Source of the DNA: Thiobacillus denitrificans
GTDB taxonomy: Bacteria > Pseudomonadota > Gammaproteobacteria > Burkholderiales > Thiobacillaceae
Assembly: GCA_002343685.1 (NCBI GenBank)
Contig: DDRS01000012.1
Span: 1 to 64,000, forward strand
DNA: 64,000 nt
Direction of reading: 5' to 3'
Under the pieces are notes generated by a model. It saw only the letters and a program-made list of their open reading frames with translations, was not told the DNA's origin and did not search any database. The stretch's first letter is position 1. Every line of letters starts with the position of its first letter. Below, in pieces: positions 46,999-56,737 of the stretch. Made by a program: the position numbers and the translations under genes.

Positions 46999-47028
46999 TA
47001 GGGCGCAATAACTAAAGGGCATTGCGCC
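46999..47028 (-). repeat. Hairpin repeat, right copy of an inverted pair
   Basis: Reads as the reverse complement of 46611-46640 with two mismatches in the loop (AACTAAAG against AACCGAAG). It lies 46 bases upstream of the small gene's start and 20 bases beyond the tldD stop. Confidence 0.8.
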
Positions 47029-47047
47029 TCATGCTAGCAAGCCAGCT

Positions 47048-48520
47048 TTACGCTGTCCCGCCCACCGTCAACCCATCGATCCGCAACGTTGGCTGCCCCA
47101 CGCCCACCGGCACGCTCTGCCCTTCCTTGCCGCAGGTGCCGACGCCGGAATCCATCTCCATGTCGTTGCCGATCATGGAGACGCGCGTCAGCGCGTCGGG
47201 GCCGTTGCCGATCAGCGTCGCGCCTTTGACCGGATAGGTGATCTTGCCGTCCTCGATCATGTAGGCCTCGGCGGCGGAGAAGACGAACTTGCCGCTGGTG
47301 ATGTCGACCTGGCCGCCGCCGAAGTTGACGGCGTAGAGGCCGTTCTTCACCGAGGCGATGATTTCGTGCGGGTTCTTGTCGCCGCCGAGCATGAGGGTGT
47401 TGGTCATGCGCGGCATGGTGAGGTGCGCGTAGGATTCGCGGCGCGCATTGCCTGTGACCGGCATGCCCATCAATCTCGCGTTCATCATGTCCTGCATGTA
47501 GCCGGTGAGGATGCCGTCCTCGATCAGCACGGTGCGCTGGGTGGGATTGCCTTCGTCGTCGACGTTCAAGGAGCCGCGGCGCAGCGGGATGGTGCCGTCG
47601 TCGATGACCGTGACGCCGGGCGCCGCCACTCTTTCACCAATCCGGCCGGAAAACGCGGAGCTGCCCTTGCGGTTGAAGTCGCCTTCGAGGCCGTGGCCGA
47701 TGGCTTCGTGCAGCAGGATGCCGGGCCAGCCGGCGCCGAGGACGACGGTCATGGTGCCGGCTGGTGCGGGACGCGCGTCGAGGTTGACCAGCGCCTGGTG
47801 CACGGCTTGGCGGGCATATTTCTCGAGGATGTCGTCGGTGAAATAGCTGTAGTCGAAGCGCCCGCCGCCACCGCCGCTGCCCTGCTCGCGGCGACCGTCC
47901 TGCTCGGCGATGACCTGCAGCGACAGGCGCACCAGCGGGCGCACGTCGGCCGCGAGGTGGCCGTCGGAACGGGCGACGAAGATGACCTCGTATTCGGAGG
48001 CGAGGCTCGCCATCACCTGGATCACGCGCGGGTCCATCGCGCGCGCCTTCTTTTCCAGCCGCTCCAGCAGGGCAACCTTGTCGGCGTCCTGCAGGCTTAC
48101 CAGCGGATCGACGGCGTTGTACAGCAGGCGGCCGTCAGTGCGGCGCCCAATGGCGGTCTGGCGCTGTTGTCCGGCACGCGCAATCGCGCGGGTGGCATCG
48201 GCGGCGGCGCCGAGCGCGTCGAGGCTGATGTCGTCGGAATAGGCGAAGGCGGTCTTCTCGCCCGAGATCGCGCGCACGCCAACACCCTGGTCGATATTGA
48301 AGCTGCCGGATTTGACCTGGCCTTCTTCCAGGCTCCAGCCTTCGGAACGCGAGTACTGGAAATACAGGTCGGCGTAGTCGACGTCGTGCGTGAGCAGGCG
48401 GCCGAACACCGGCGCGAGCTTGTCGGCGTTGAGCCCGTTCGGTGTCAGCAGCGTGGCCTCGGCGGACTGGAACAGTTGCTCGGCGGTCTGGATGGGTACG
48501 AAGGCATCGGTTGGATTCAT
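47048..48520 (-). CDS. tldD: Metalloprotease subunit TldD
   Basis: Partner of TldE/PmbA in a zinc protease that trims microcin-type and other peptides. 490 residues. The metal site [11 protein letters not shown] is near residue 265, with the glycine-rich [12 protein letters not shown] region before it. I use ATG 48520 (MNPTDAFVP); the longer reading to 48742 runs into the amidase gene. No tldE/pmbA is in this window. Confidence 0.95.
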   Translation of the reverse strand: MNPTDAFVPIQTAEQLFQSAEATLLTPNGLNADKLAPVFGRLLTHDVDYADLYFQYSRSEGWSLEEGQVKSGSFNIDQGVGVRAISGEKTAFAYSDDISLDALGAAADATRAIARAGQQRQTAIGRRTDGRLLYNAVDPLVSLQDADKVALLERLEKKARAMDPRVIQVMASLASEYEVIFVARSDGHLAADVRPLVRLSLQVIAEQDGRREQGSGGGGGRFDYSYFTDDILEKYARQAVHQALVNLDARPAPAGTMTVVLGAGWPGILLHEAIGHGLEGDFNRKGSSAFSGRIGERVAAPGVTVIDDGTIPLRRGSLNVDDEGNPTQRTVLIEDGILTGYMQDMMNARLMGMPVTGNARRESYAHLTMPRMTNTLMLGGDKNPHEIIASVKNGLYAVNFGGGQVDITSGKFVFSAAEAYMIEDGKITYPVKGATLIGNGPDALTRVSMIGNDMEMDSGVGTCGKEGQSVPVGVGQPTLRIDGLTVGGTA

Positions 48521-48534
48521 GATGGTGTCCTGAA

Positions 48535-49500
48535 TTATTTGGCGACAGGCTCGCCCCCGGTCGGGGACAAGCGCTTGGCCGGCACCCGGCGTTCCACCAC
48601 ATCGACTTCGATTTGCTGGCACTGGATGAAACGGTGCTTGAGCGCGGGCAGACTCTTGCGCAGGCTGGCCTGGTAGGCCGGGTTGATGTTGGCGATGACG
48701 ACGCCGGAACCGCGCGGCAGGCGGTCGAGCACCACGCCCCACGGGTCGACGATCATGCTGTCGCCGTGGGTTTCGCGGCCGGACAGGTGATAACCGCCCT
48801 GCGCCGGCGCGATCACATAGGCGAGGTTCTCGATCGCGCGCGCACGGATCAGGGTTTCGAAATGCGCGCGCCCGGTGGTGGCGGTGAAGGCCGACGGCAC
48901 CACGATGATGTCGACGTCCGGCATGGCGCGATACAGCTCGGGGAAGCGCAGGTCGTAGCAGACCGACAGGCCGATGCGGCCGAACGGGCTGTTGATGACG
49001 ACGACCTTGTCGCCCGGCTCGATCAGCTTGGCTTCCTGGTAGTGCTCGTTGCCAAGATCGAGACCGAAGAGGTGGATCTTGTCGTAGCGTGCCACCAGCT
49101 TGCCGCGCTCGTCGTAGACCAGGCAGCTGTTGCGCACCTTGTTCGCCGTGCTGGCCTCCAGCGGCACCGAACCGCCGACCAGCCAGATATGGTGTTTCTT
49201 CGCCGTGCGCGCGAGGAATGCCTGGATCGGGCCGTGGCCTTCGGCCTCGCGCACCTTCACCACATCGGCGTCCTTCATCCCCATGATGCAGAAAAACTCC
49301 GGCAGCACGATCATGCGCGCGCCCGCCTCGACTGCCAGCTCGATGAGACGTTCGGCCTCGGCCAGGTTGGCAGACACATTCGGGCCCGACGCCATCTGGA
49401 TGGCCGCCACGCGCACGGTGCCCGCCTGCGGGGCCGGCTTCTTGACTTGCGCCCCACGGGAACGGGCAACAGTGGTTTTAACGGGTTTTTTTGTTGGCAT
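48535..49500 (-). CDS. Nitrilase-superfamily amidohydrolase (Nit1-like)
   Basis: 321 residues. The Glu-Lys-Cys triad is visible as LPEFF near residue 67, YDKIHLF near 130 and [12 protein letters not shown] near 167. The subfamily resembles Nit1/YbeM, which hydrolyses deaminated glutathione, but substrate assignment is an inference. About 25 basic residues precede the domain. It lies between tldD (14 bases) and yhdP, an order common in betaproteobacteria. Confidence 0.88.
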   Translation of the reverse strand: MPTKKPVKTTVARSRGAQVKKPAPQAGTVRVAAIQMASGPNVSANLAEAERLIELAVEAGARMIVLPEFFCIMGMKDADVVKVREAEGHGPIQAFLARTAKKHHIWLVGGSVPLEASTANKVRNSCLVYDERGKLVARYDKIHLFGLDLGNEHYQEAKLIEPGDKVVVINSPFGRIGLSVCYDLRFPELYRAMPDVDIIVVPSAFTATTGRAHFETLIRARAIENLAYVIAPAQGGYHLSGRETHGDSMIVDPWGVVLDRLPRGSGVVIANINPAYQASLRKSLPALKHRFIQCQQIEVDVVERRVPAKRLSPTGGEPVAK

Positions 49501-49515
49501 GGTCGGATTCCACAA

Positions 49516-52500
49516 TCAGGGTTCAGTCACTTGATTATCAGGTTTGGCCTTCGCTTTGGACAGCCGCTGGACATCGGGGGCCTGCCACGCGCCGGTCACC
49601 ATGTATTCCTGGCTGATGACTTCCTCGATCGGATCGCGCAGCAGTTTCTGCGCAGCCAGCGCCCCCACGCCGGCCAGCGGTCCGCCGAGCAGGGCACCGG
49701 CCACGGCCACGCCTTCGGACAGCTTCGGAATCACTTTCACCCGCAACTGCACGGTTTCCTGGTTGAGGTCGGCCAGGCCGGACATGTTGACCTTGGCGGC
49801 CGGTCCGCGCATCTTGAAGTCGTCGCTGTAGACCACGCCGCGCGCAATGCGCAGCGTGGCGCCGATGTCGTCGAAGGCATAGCCTTCATTGAAGATATCA
49901 CGGAAATCGAAGTTCAGCCGGCGCGGCAGCGATTGCAGGCTCAGCACGCCGAGCAGTTTCCCGGCCCCGGGATCGATCTTGAGAAACTGCCCCCCCTTGG
50001 CCTTGAAGTCGAGCTGGCCGGCCAGCGTGGCCAGCGCGAAATCCGCCGGCGAGCCTTCCCAGGTGGCATTGCCCTGGATCTGCGCGGTCCCGCGTTTGAG
50101 CGTATCGGGATAGCCGAAACGCGCCAGCAGCTTGCCCGCATCGGACACGTTCAGGCTCAGGTCGGCCCGGGTTTCGCCCGGGCCGCTGTCACGCCACAGG
50201 CCGCTCATACGGAACACACTGTCGGGATGCGTCAGTTGCAGGTTGTCGATCACCAGCCCTTGCGGCGTACCGTGCGCCGTGGCTTCCAGCCGCCCCAGCG
50301 CATGATCCTGCAACCGGAAATCCTCCACCGTCAGATCCAGTACAGGGAAGTCCGATGCCTTCATGTTGCTGCCGGTTTCCGGCCCGGCTGCCGGCAACCG
50401 GGCCGGAATGGTCAACTGCCTGAACTGCGCCGAGATCCGCGCGGGTTGATTGCCCGCCGGCCGGTAGGTCAGCACGCCATTCAAGCCGGTGCCGCTCACC
50501 TGGGCGCGCAACAAACCGCTACGGTTGCGCCCCTGCAGGCGAATATCCTGATAGCGCCGCCCCATCAGGTCGAGCGCATCGAAACTCAGGTCGATCGCCG
50601 ACAACGACAAGGGTTCGCCGCCGGGCAGCAGATCCATCCAGCCCGAAATATCCAGGCCGCGTCCGTTGCCCGCCAGGCGCAGCCCTGGCTCGCCGGGCAT
50701 CACGGCACGTCCGCCGAAGCGGAGTTCGCCCCGGTCGAATTGTCCTTCGGCGGTACTGCGCCAGACCGCCCCCACGATCCTGCCAAGTTGTACGTCGTGC
50801 AATTGGCCGTTGGTTTGCGGCTGGCTGGTCACCACCAGCGGCAACGGCTGTGTGGCCGCCTTGGCCAGCGGTGCCGGCAGGCTGCTGCCCAGACCCGTCA
50901 GATCGGACTCGATGCGAACGCGCTCGCCCGCCGGTTCCAGGTCGATCTGCCCACGCCAGGCTGTCTGCCCCGACACCTGATCCTTCCAGGCTGTTCCCAG
51001 CCACGATGTCAGGCCTGCTGCAGTGGCGCGTCCCTGCGCCAGGATCTGGACCTGGCCGGATCGGGTTTGCGTGTCGAGGCGCAGCGGACCGCCGAGAAAC
51101 TGCGCGGTGATGTTCTTGGCGGCCAGGCTGTCGCCGGTGAAATCGATATCGCCGCGCGTCTGGTCGAGCCGCGGCAGGCCTGGCGGCAACAGCGTATCGC
51201 CCAGAAACGACAAGCGTCCAACCAGCGTCGTATCGTGGCTGCGGCGCAGCGGCACCTGCAGACTCAAGGCGAGTTTCATCGGCCCGCTGCCGTCCAGTGC
51301 GGCCGTGAAACCGTGCAGCCGCCCGCCGACCGGGCTGGTATTGGCAAAGCGGATGAAATCCTGGATCGGGCCGTTGGCCTGGCCGTCGATATGCAATTGT
51401 TCGTCGTGATGCAACAGATCCGGGATCACGGCTTTCACCGGCGCCAGGGCCACGCCGTATATCCGCGCCTGGCTCGAAGTCACTTCCATCATCCGGCCCC
51501 GAAACAGCAATCGCCCCTGGATGCCTTCGATACGCGGCCAGCCCGGCACGTAGTCGATCACCGCATCCTTCACCTGTGCGTCGACCTGGAACACGCCATC
51601 GCCCGAATCGAAGGGGAAACGCATGAGGTCGCCTTTCAGGTTCAGCTGCACGTCGTTCGAACGCCCGGCCACGACACCCCGCTTTACCCATTCGACCGTA
51701 TGGTCGCCGATGTGCTTCGGCAGGTAGCGGTACACCGCCGTACCGTCGGCGCGACTCAGATGCGCCGTCAGGTCGACGAGGCCGCGCTGGCCGGGGATCA
51801 GTTCGTAGTAGCCCTTCGCCGACCCGGCCATGTCCGGATTGGAAAAGGCCATGTCGTCCAGTGTCAGGCGGCGGCCGCGCGGCGTCTTCTGCCACTTGCC
51901 GCGCACATGCAGGCTGTCGATCGCGAACGAGGGTTCGCGGAAGAGGTCGGGCAGGCCCAACGTCATTTGCTGCGAATCGATCTCGAACACGCCTGCGCGC
52001 GCATCGCCCTCGATGCGCCCACTCAGATTGGACAGGCCCGGCTGGTTGTCGACTGCGGCCACGCCGAGGCCGCTGAAACGGGCCGTCATGCTGAAATTGT
52101 CCAGCCCAGGCTGCGCGCCCGTCCAGCCGAACCGCAACAGGTCGAAGCGGCCTTGCGGCTGCAGGGCTTGCAGATGCGCGCGCAGGGCCGCATCCATCGG
52201 CAGGCTCGGCAGCAGCGATTGCCAGCCGCCCAGGCTGAAAGCCTGGGCCGTGATTTCGTGCGACGTACCGCCCCACGACAGGCCCGCATTGAACGGTGCG
52301 CCGAGGGCCGCGCCCGAGTGCGCCACGCGCAGGTTGACGAAGGCCACGCGGTACCCATCCGGACCGTGCTGCCACTGGGCCTGGCCGCGTACCTGCGCCA
52401 GCCGCACCGGCGGCAGATCGTCACCCAGCTTCGCCTCGATGTCATGCAGTTCGAGTCCGGCCGTCACGCCGGCCAGCGCACCGCGCGCCACTTCGAACTG

Positions 52501-53295
52501 CATGTTCAGTACGCCCCGGCCCTGCTGCGGTTGGTATGGCAGCGCCAGCCAGGCGGCAAGGCGCGAAAACGACACCCCTGCCACGTTCGCATCGACCGTC
52601 CCGTTCCAGCTCTTGAGGTCGTCCACCTGGCGCGCATGCAACTTCGCCACGATCTGCACCGGGCGCGCCAGGCTGGCCGGGGGAATGGCGCGCAATTGCA
52701 GGCGATGCGACCAGCGCACATTGGTCAGCGTGAAATCGACCGCTGTCAGGGTAAGCGGCGGCGCATCGCGCACTTCGTCTATCCAGGTGAGCGTGGCGCT
52801 GCCGGCATGGACCTGTCCCTGCCGCAGCAGCCAGCTGGAAAATCCGCTGTCCGGCGCAGCCGGGTTGATCGGGATGCCGCCGACGTAGAAATGGCCGTCG
52901 CGCGCGCGCCGCACCCCGAGCACCAGGCCTTGCAATTCGATGCGCGTGAAACGCGGCTCCAGGAACAGCAGCGAACGCCAGGCAAACGCAGCTTCCAGCT
53001 CGGGCAGATAGAGCGCCGGATGGCCCTGCTGGTCATACAGGCGCACGCCACGCAGACGGAATTCCGGACGCGCCTGCTGCCATACGCCCGACACCGCTTC
53101 CAGCGTCACGCGTTGCCCCAGCGCGCGCGACATGAGGTCGGCGACCGTATCGCGGTGCGCTGAAATGTTCGGCAATACCCAGAAAAACATCAAGGCCACC
53201 GCCGTCGCAAAGCCCGCGGCGGCCAATGCCGTCAGCGCTGCCAGCCAGCGCGAGGCGCGGCGCAGGAACAGGGACAAGGCGGGGGAAACGGTCAT
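49516..53295 (-). CDS. yhdP: YhdP-family AsmA-like envelope protein
   Basis: 1259 residues. One N-terminal TM segment (~18-42) anchors a very long periplasmic beta-rich protein with AsmA-like repeats (LTLEAVSGVWQQARPEFRLRGVRLYD early; the conserved LRIARGVVYSDDFKMRGPAAKVNMSG late). YhdP, with TamB and YdbH, moves phospholipids to the outer membrane in E. coli. The function here is inferred from family and length. It is upstream of the amidase and tldD. Confidence 0.9.
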   Translation of the reverse strand: MTVSPALSLFLRRASRWLAALTALAAAGFATAVALMFFWVLPNISAHRDTVADLMSRALGQRVTLEAVSGVWQQARPEFRLRGVRLYDQQGHPALYLPELEAAFAWRSLLFLEPRFTRIELQGLVLGVRRARDGHFYVGGIPINPAAPDSGFSSWLLRQGQVHAGSATLTWIDEVRDAPPLTLTAVDFTLTNVRWSHRLQLRAIPPASLARPVQIVAKLHARQVDDLKSWNGTVDANVAGVSFSRLAAWLALPYQPQQGRGVLNMQFEVARGALAGVTAGLELHDIEAKLGDDLPPVRLAQVRGQAQWQHGPDGYRVAFVNLRVAHSGAALGAPFNAGLSWGGTSHEITAQAFSLGGWQSLLPSLPMDAALRAHLQALQPQGRFDLLRFGWTGAQPGLDNFSMTARFSGLGVAAVDNQPGLSNLSGRIEGDARAGVFEIDSQQMTLGLPDLFREPSFAIDSLHVRGKWQKTPRGRRLTLDDMAFSNPDMAGSAKGYYELIPGQRGLVDLTAHLSRADGTAVYRYLPKHIGDHTVEWVKRGVVAGRSNDVQLNLKGDLMRFPFDSGDGVFQVDAQVKDAVIDYVPGWPRIEGIQGRLLFRGRMMEVTSSQARIYGVALAPVKAVIPDLLHHDEQLHIDGQANGPIQDFIRFANTSPVGGRLHGFTAALDGSGPMKLALSLQVPLRRSHDTTLVGRLSFLGDTLLPPGLPRLDQTRGDIDFTGDSLAAKNITAQFLGGPLRLDTQTRSGQVQILAQGRATAAGLTSWLGTAWKDQVSGQTAWRGQIDLEPAGERVRIESDLTGLGSSLPAPLAKAATQPLPLVVTSQPQTNGQLHDVQLGRIVGAVWRSTAEGQFDRGELRFGGRAVMPGEPGLRLAGNGRGLDISGWMDLLPGGEPLSLSAIDLSFDALDLMGRRYQDIRLQGRNRSGLLRAQVSGTGLNGVLTYRPAGNQPARISAQFRQLTIPARLPAAGPETGSNMKASDFPVLDLTVEDFRLQDHALGRLEATAHGTPQGLVIDNLQLTHPDSVFRMSGLWRDSGPGETRADLSLNVSDAGKLLARFGYPDTLKRGTAQIQGNATWEGSPADFALATLAGQLDFKAKGGQFLKIDPGAGKLLGVLSLQSLPRRLNFDFRDIFNEGYAFDDIGATLRIARGVVYSDDFKMRGPAAKVNMSGLADLNQETVQLRVKVIPKLSEGVAVAGALLGGPLAGVGALAAQKLLRDPIEEVISQEYMVTGAWQAPDVQRLSKAKAKPDNQVTEP

Positions 53296-53375
53296 AAAAA
53301 TACGGTTCTCGGACCCGCTGATTCTATGCGCTTAGCCGTGTTTTGCGGTGGCAATGTCCCGGTAAATTCCGGGTT

Positions 53376-53774
53376 TCATTCGTCCGTGAAACGATGAATC
53401 TGCCGCCGGTCGCGCTTGGTGGGCCGTCCCTTGATGGTGGCGGCCGGATTGGCCGCCAGCTTGCGGTCGTCGGCCTGCCGCTGGCGGCGCACCTGGCTGG
53501 CGGGGTCCTCCTGGTATAGCGCCTGCGCCACCGGCGCCGGCCCGCGCTGCATGGCCAGCGCCCGGACCGTCAGCGTCCAGTCGATCTCGCCGAGATGGAG
53601 ATCCAGCCGGTCGCCGGGTTTGACGTCGCGCGCGGGCTTGACCCGCTCGCCGTTCAATTTCACCCGCCCGTTGTCGATCGCCTGGGTGGCCAGGCTGCGG
53701 GTCTTGAAGAAACGCGCGGCCCACAGCCATTTGTCGAGCCGCATCCTGTCGAGCGGCTCCTTCTCAGTCGGCAT
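53376..53774 (-). CDS. hslR: Heat-shock RNA-binding protein Hsp15 (S4 domain)
   Basis: 132 residues with an N-terminal S4 domain (MRLDKWLWAARFFKTRSLATQAIDNGRVKLNG) and a basic C-terminal tail. Hsp15 rescues stalled 50S subunits that carry nascent chains. It overlaps the 3' end of the LysR gene by 11 bases on the same strand. Confidence 0.93.
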   Translation of the reverse strand: MPTEKEPLDRMRLDKWLWAARFFKTRSLATQAIDNGRVKLNGERVKPARDVKPGDRLDLHLGEIDWTLTVRALAMQRGPAPVAQALYQEDPASQVRRQRQADDRKLAANPAATIKGRPTKRDRRQIHRFTDE

Positions 53775-54669
53775 CGATCACTCCCGCAAATACATCGGGC
53801 TTCGCCAGCGCCCGCATGAACCAGTCGAGCGCCCGCCCGGCCTCGCCGCTGCGCCAGGCCAGGTGCAGGGTCTCGCGTGGATTGCCCCCGTCCCACTCGC
53901 AACGCACCAGACGGCCGGCCGCCACCTCACGTTCGGCCAGCCAGCGCGGCAGCGAGCCCACGCCCAGCCCGGCCTGCTGGGCAGCCAGCTTACCCGTCAG
54001 GTCGGGCATGGTCAGACGCGACTGTTGCGCCAGCCAGCCCGCGCTGCGCAGCGGCAGATTGCGCGCGGTGTCGGCGATCACCACCGCGCGATGCGCCGCG
54101 ATGTCCACCTGAGTCAGCGGTTTCTTGTGGCGCGCAAGCGGATGCTGCGGCGCCACGCAGAACATGAATTCGACGCTGCCCAGCGGCCGGCTGCGAATGC
54201 CACTGCCAGCCGGCGCATCGCCGCCTGCGATCGCCAGGTCGGCACAACCGGACGCGAGGGCATCCCAACTACCGGCCAGCACCTCGTGGCGCAGCCTGAT
54301 TTCGGTCGACCGGCCCTGGCGATAAAACGCATCCAGCACCGGCAGCAGCGGGGCGACGGGGAGGATGCCTTCCACCGCCAGAGTGAACTGCGGCTCCCAG
54401 CCGCCCGCCACCTGCCGCGTCTTGTTCTCCAGTGCATGGGCCGCACCCAGCAGCGCTCGCCCTTCCTCCAGCAGCAGGCGCCCCGCCGGCGTGAAGCGCG
54501 CGCGATGGCCGGAACGGTCGAACAGCAGCGCATCGAGCTCGGCCTCGATCTGCTGCACAGCGTAGGTCAGGGAGGACGGCGCCCGTCCCAGTTCTTCGGC
54601 CGCGCGGGCGAACGAACCCTTGCGGTCGATGGCGTCGAGGATGGACAGCGCCTCCAGGGTCAGCGGCAT
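53764..54669 (-). CDS. LysR-family transcriptional regulator
   Basis: 301 residues: winged helix at the N terminus (LEALSILDAIDRKGSFARAAEELGRAPSSLTYAVQQIEAEL) and a periplasmic-binding-type effector domain. Divergent from the pirin gene with a 112-base gap containing the TTCGAA palindrome, so it probably regulates pirin and itself. The effector is unknown. Confidence 0.93.
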   Translation of the reverse strand: MPLTLEALSILDAIDRKGSFARAAEELGRAPSSLTYAVQQIEAELDALLFDRSGHRARFTPAGRLLLEEGRALLGAAHALENKTRQVAGGWEPQFTLAVEGILPVAPLLPVLDAFYRQGRSTEIRLRHEVLAGSWDALASGCADLAIAGGDAPAGSGIRSRPLGSVEFMFCVAPQHPLARHKKPLTQVDIAAHRAVVIADTARNLPLRSAGWLAQQSRLTMPDLTGKLAAQQAGLGVGSLPRWLAEREVAAGRLVRCEWDGGNPRETLHLAWRSGEAGRALDWFMRALAKPDVFAGVIDAD

Positions 54670-54670
54670 G

Positions 54671-54685
54671 TTCGAATAATTCGAA
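54671..54685. promoter_or_regulatory. Probable LysR operator TTCGAA-N3-TTCGAA
   Basis: TTCGAATAATTCGAA is an inverted repeat of two self-complementary TTCGAA halves, starting two bases before the regulator's own ATG. A further GATCGAATT half-like site follows. Placement suits autoregulation and control of the divergent pirin gene. Confidence 0.55.
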
Positions 54686-54781
54686 TGAGTTGATCGAATT
54701 GTGCCGGTTTTACTCGCGGAAAACCACGCCTATAGTCACCCCATCGCCCGAACATCAATCCAACCGACAGGAGCGCACATC

Positions 54782-55480
54782 ATGCTGACCGTACGCAAAT
54801 CATCCGAACGCGGCCACGCCAATCATGGCTGGCTCGACAGCTTTCACACCTTCTCGTTTTCGAACTATCGCGACCCCAACTGGATGGGTTTCGGCCCGCT
54901 GCGCGTGATCAACGACGACCGCATCGCGCCGGGTGCCGGTTTCCCGACGCACAGCCACCAGGACATGGAAATCGTCACCTGGGTCCTGGCGGGCGCACTC
55001 GAACACAAGGACTCGCTCGGCAACGGCGGCGTGATCCGTCCCGGCGAATTGCAGCGCATGCGCGCCGGGCACGGCATCGCCCACAGCGAATACAACGCCT
55101 CGGCCAGCGAGCCGGTGCACCTGCTGCAGATATGGATCGAACCGGATGCCTACGGACTGGAACCAGGCTACGAACAGATCGCCTTTGCCCCCGAAAGCCT
55201 GCAGGGCCAGCTCCGCCTGATCGCCTCGAACGATGGCCGCGACGGCTCGGTGACGATCCATCAGGACGCCACCATCCAGGCGGGCCGGTTGGCGACAGGC
55301 GACCGCGTCACCCTGAACGTGGCGCCGGGGCGCCGTGCCTGGCTGCATGTCGCGACCGGCCGGGTCAAGGTCCAGGGCTATCCGCTGGAAGCCGGGGATG
55401 CAGTGGCGATCCGCTTCGAATCGGCAGTCGACATCGAGGCGCTGGAGCCCAGCGAACTGATCAGCTTCGATCTCCCCTAA
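54782..55480 (+). CDS. Pirin-family protein (YhhW-like)
   Basis: 232 residues, a bicupin. The metal ligands are visible in THSHQDMEIVTWVL (two His near 57-59) and GHGIAHSEYN (His and Glu near 101-103). Relatives oxidise quercetin or act as iron-dependent regulators; the substrate here is unknown. The ATG at 54782 gives the standard MLTVRKSSERGH start. The FMN reductase gene begins 68 bases later, and both may be under the LysR protein. Confidence 0.92.
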   Translation: MLTVRKSSERGHANHGWLDSFHTFSFSNYRDPNWMGFGPLRVINDDRIAPGAGFPTHSHQDMEIVTWVLAGALEHKDSLGNGGVIRPGELQRMRAGHGIAHSEYNASASEPVHLLQIWIEPDAYGLEPGYEQIAFAPESLQGQLRLIASNDGRDGSVTIHQDATIQAGRLATGDRVTLNVAPGRRAWLHVATGRVKVQGYPLEAGDAVAIRFESAVDIEALEPSELISFDLP

Positions 55481-55548
55481 CCCTTTGGGGCTTCGACCCC
55501 CTGGCCGGCCCCGATACAATCACTCACTTTTTGATGCAAGGACACGTC

Positions 55549-56130
55549 ATGCCCAAGATTCTCGCTTTCTCCGGCAGCATCCGCCGCGATTCCTGGAACC
55601 GGAAGCTCATCCGGGTTGCGGTGGACGCGACCCGTGCCGCGGGTGGCGACGTCACGCTGATCGACCTGGCCGATTACCCGCTTCCGCTCTACAACGGCGA
55701 CCTCGAGGCGCGCGACGGCCTGCCCGACAATGCGCAGCGCCTGAAGGCCTTGTTCAAGGAACACGATGCCCTGCTGATCGCCAGCCCGGAATACAACAGC
55801 TCGATGCCGCCGCTGCTGAAAAACACGCTCGACTGGGTGTCGCGCGAATGGCAGGGCGAATCGGGCCTGGTGCCCTACCAGAACAAGGTCGCCGCCATCC
55901 TGGCCGCCACGCCCGGCACCTTCGGCGGCATGCGCATGCTGCCCCACCTGCGCCAGGTCCTCAATACGCTGGGCGTGCTGGTACTGCCCGGCCAGTTCTC
56001 GCTGGCCCACGCCGACACCGCATTCGACCCCGAGAACGGGGCGTTGAAATCGCCTGCTCGGCTGCACGCGCTGGTGGTGGACTTGGTAAGGACCACGACG
56101 GCGCTCGCGCGCGCGGCCGACCAGCCGTAA
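55549..56130 (+). CDS. NAD(P)H-dependent FMN reductase
   Basis: 193 residues, flavodoxin fold. The FMN-binding loop GSIRRDSWNRKL is near residue 9, then ASPEYNSSMPPLLKNTLDWVSR near 79 and the TPGTFGGMRMLPHLRQVL segment, typical of the ChrR/YieF/NfsX-like group. Reduces FMN, quinones or chromate in relatives. An in-frame ATG at 55534 is an alternative start. Confidence 0.92.
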   Translation: MPKILAFSGSIRRDSWNRKLIRVAVDATRAAGGDVTLIDLADYPLPLYNGDLEARDGLPDNAQRLKALFKEHDALLIASPEYNSSMPPLLKNTLDWVSREWQGESGLVPYQNKVAAILAATPGTFGGMRMLPHLRQVLNTLGVLVLPGQFSLAHADTAFDPENGALKSPARLHALVVDLVRTTTALARAADQP

Positions 56131-56133
56131 AAA

Positions 56134-56151
56134 AGCGCCCCGGAGGGCGCT
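56134..56151 (-). terminator. Intrinsic terminator below the small exported protein gene
   Basis: AGCGCCC-(CGGA)-GGGCGCT, a 7-bp stem. On the minus strand it is followed by six T, so it works for the gene at 56199-56417. It also lies 3 bases after the FMN reductase stop on the other strand. Confidence 0.75.
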
Positions 56152-56198
56152 GGCTTCTGCAGAGCAAAGCGTATACGGCCGGCGAGGCGCCGTTACCG

Positions 56199-56417
56199 TC
56201 AGCCGCCGGCAATCGGTCCGGCAGGATGGCTGGGGGCGGGCACGACGTCGGAAACCACTGCCTGGCGTGCGTGGGTAGGCGCGGCATGGCTGAATCCGGC
56301 ATAGCACGAGAGGGCGGCCACCGCAGCCAGGCATAGGACGAATCCCGGCGCACTGCCAGTTCGGTAACAACGGCGATTGTCGGTGGAGCGGACGGGGAAC
56401 GGGCATTGATGCGACAT
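56199..56417 (-). CDS. Small exported or membrane protein, unknown
   Basis: 72 residues with a hydrophobic segment at about 25-43 (GFVLCLAAVAALSCYAGFSHA), which could be a signal peptide, followed by a short Pro/Ala/His-rich tail. The start is supported by a perfect AGGAGG five bases before ATG 56417, and a T-tailed terminator lies downstream, so this is probably a real short gene. No family recognised. Confidence 0.65.
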   Translation of the reverse strand: MSHQCPFPVRSTDNRRCYRTGSAPGFVLCLAAVAALSCYAGFSHAAPTHARQAVVSDVVPAPSHPAGPIAGG

Positions 56418-56737
56418 AGGGCCTCCTGGTTCAACACTGCACCTGAATCGGGGCAACGACGACGCCATCAATCTGAAATCTGGCAGCCCCGCTATCTTGA
56501 CCCGGATGCAGACCGACCAAGACCGGAGGCTTTGCGTCCCCGCCTCGCGACGGGTTTGCCCTTGTACGACTTATCTACAGTAACGACGAAATATCGGCAG
56601 ACTTTAGGGCAAGCGCCTAAAACAATTTCCCTATTTATCAGCCGGTTGAGAAAAACAGCCATCCACAGCCTGGCCTATGAACGACGAAGCCCCCTTTCGG
56701 GGGCCCGGATGGTGCAGTAAACAGCTTCCCGACAGCC
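56418..56737. other. Intergenic stretch between two minus-strand genes
   Basis: 320 bases without a convincing gene. It holds the AGGAGG site of the small gene upstream and a GCCCCC-TTTC-GGGGGC hairpin at 56689-56704. The latter lies 34 bases beyond the stop of the gene at 56738 and may end its transcription. Nothing else stands out. Confidence 0.6.
56689..56704 (-). terminator. GC hairpin below the translational-machinery-like gene
   Basis: GCCCCC at 56689-56694 and GGGGGC at 56699-56704 with a 4-base loop. No T tract follows on the minus strand, so termination is only likely. Confidence 0.45.

Noticed and set aside
46611..47028. Integron gene cassette with attC sites around the small gene
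   Set aside because: The flanking repeats are inverted, not direct, and no GTTRRRY/RYYYAAC core pair in attC geometry was found; no integrase is nearby.
48613..53163. 1516-residue open frame on the plus strand
   Set aside because: Fully antisense to yhdP and the amidase, which have clear families. The frame is open only because of high GC codon use, and the translation looks like no protein.
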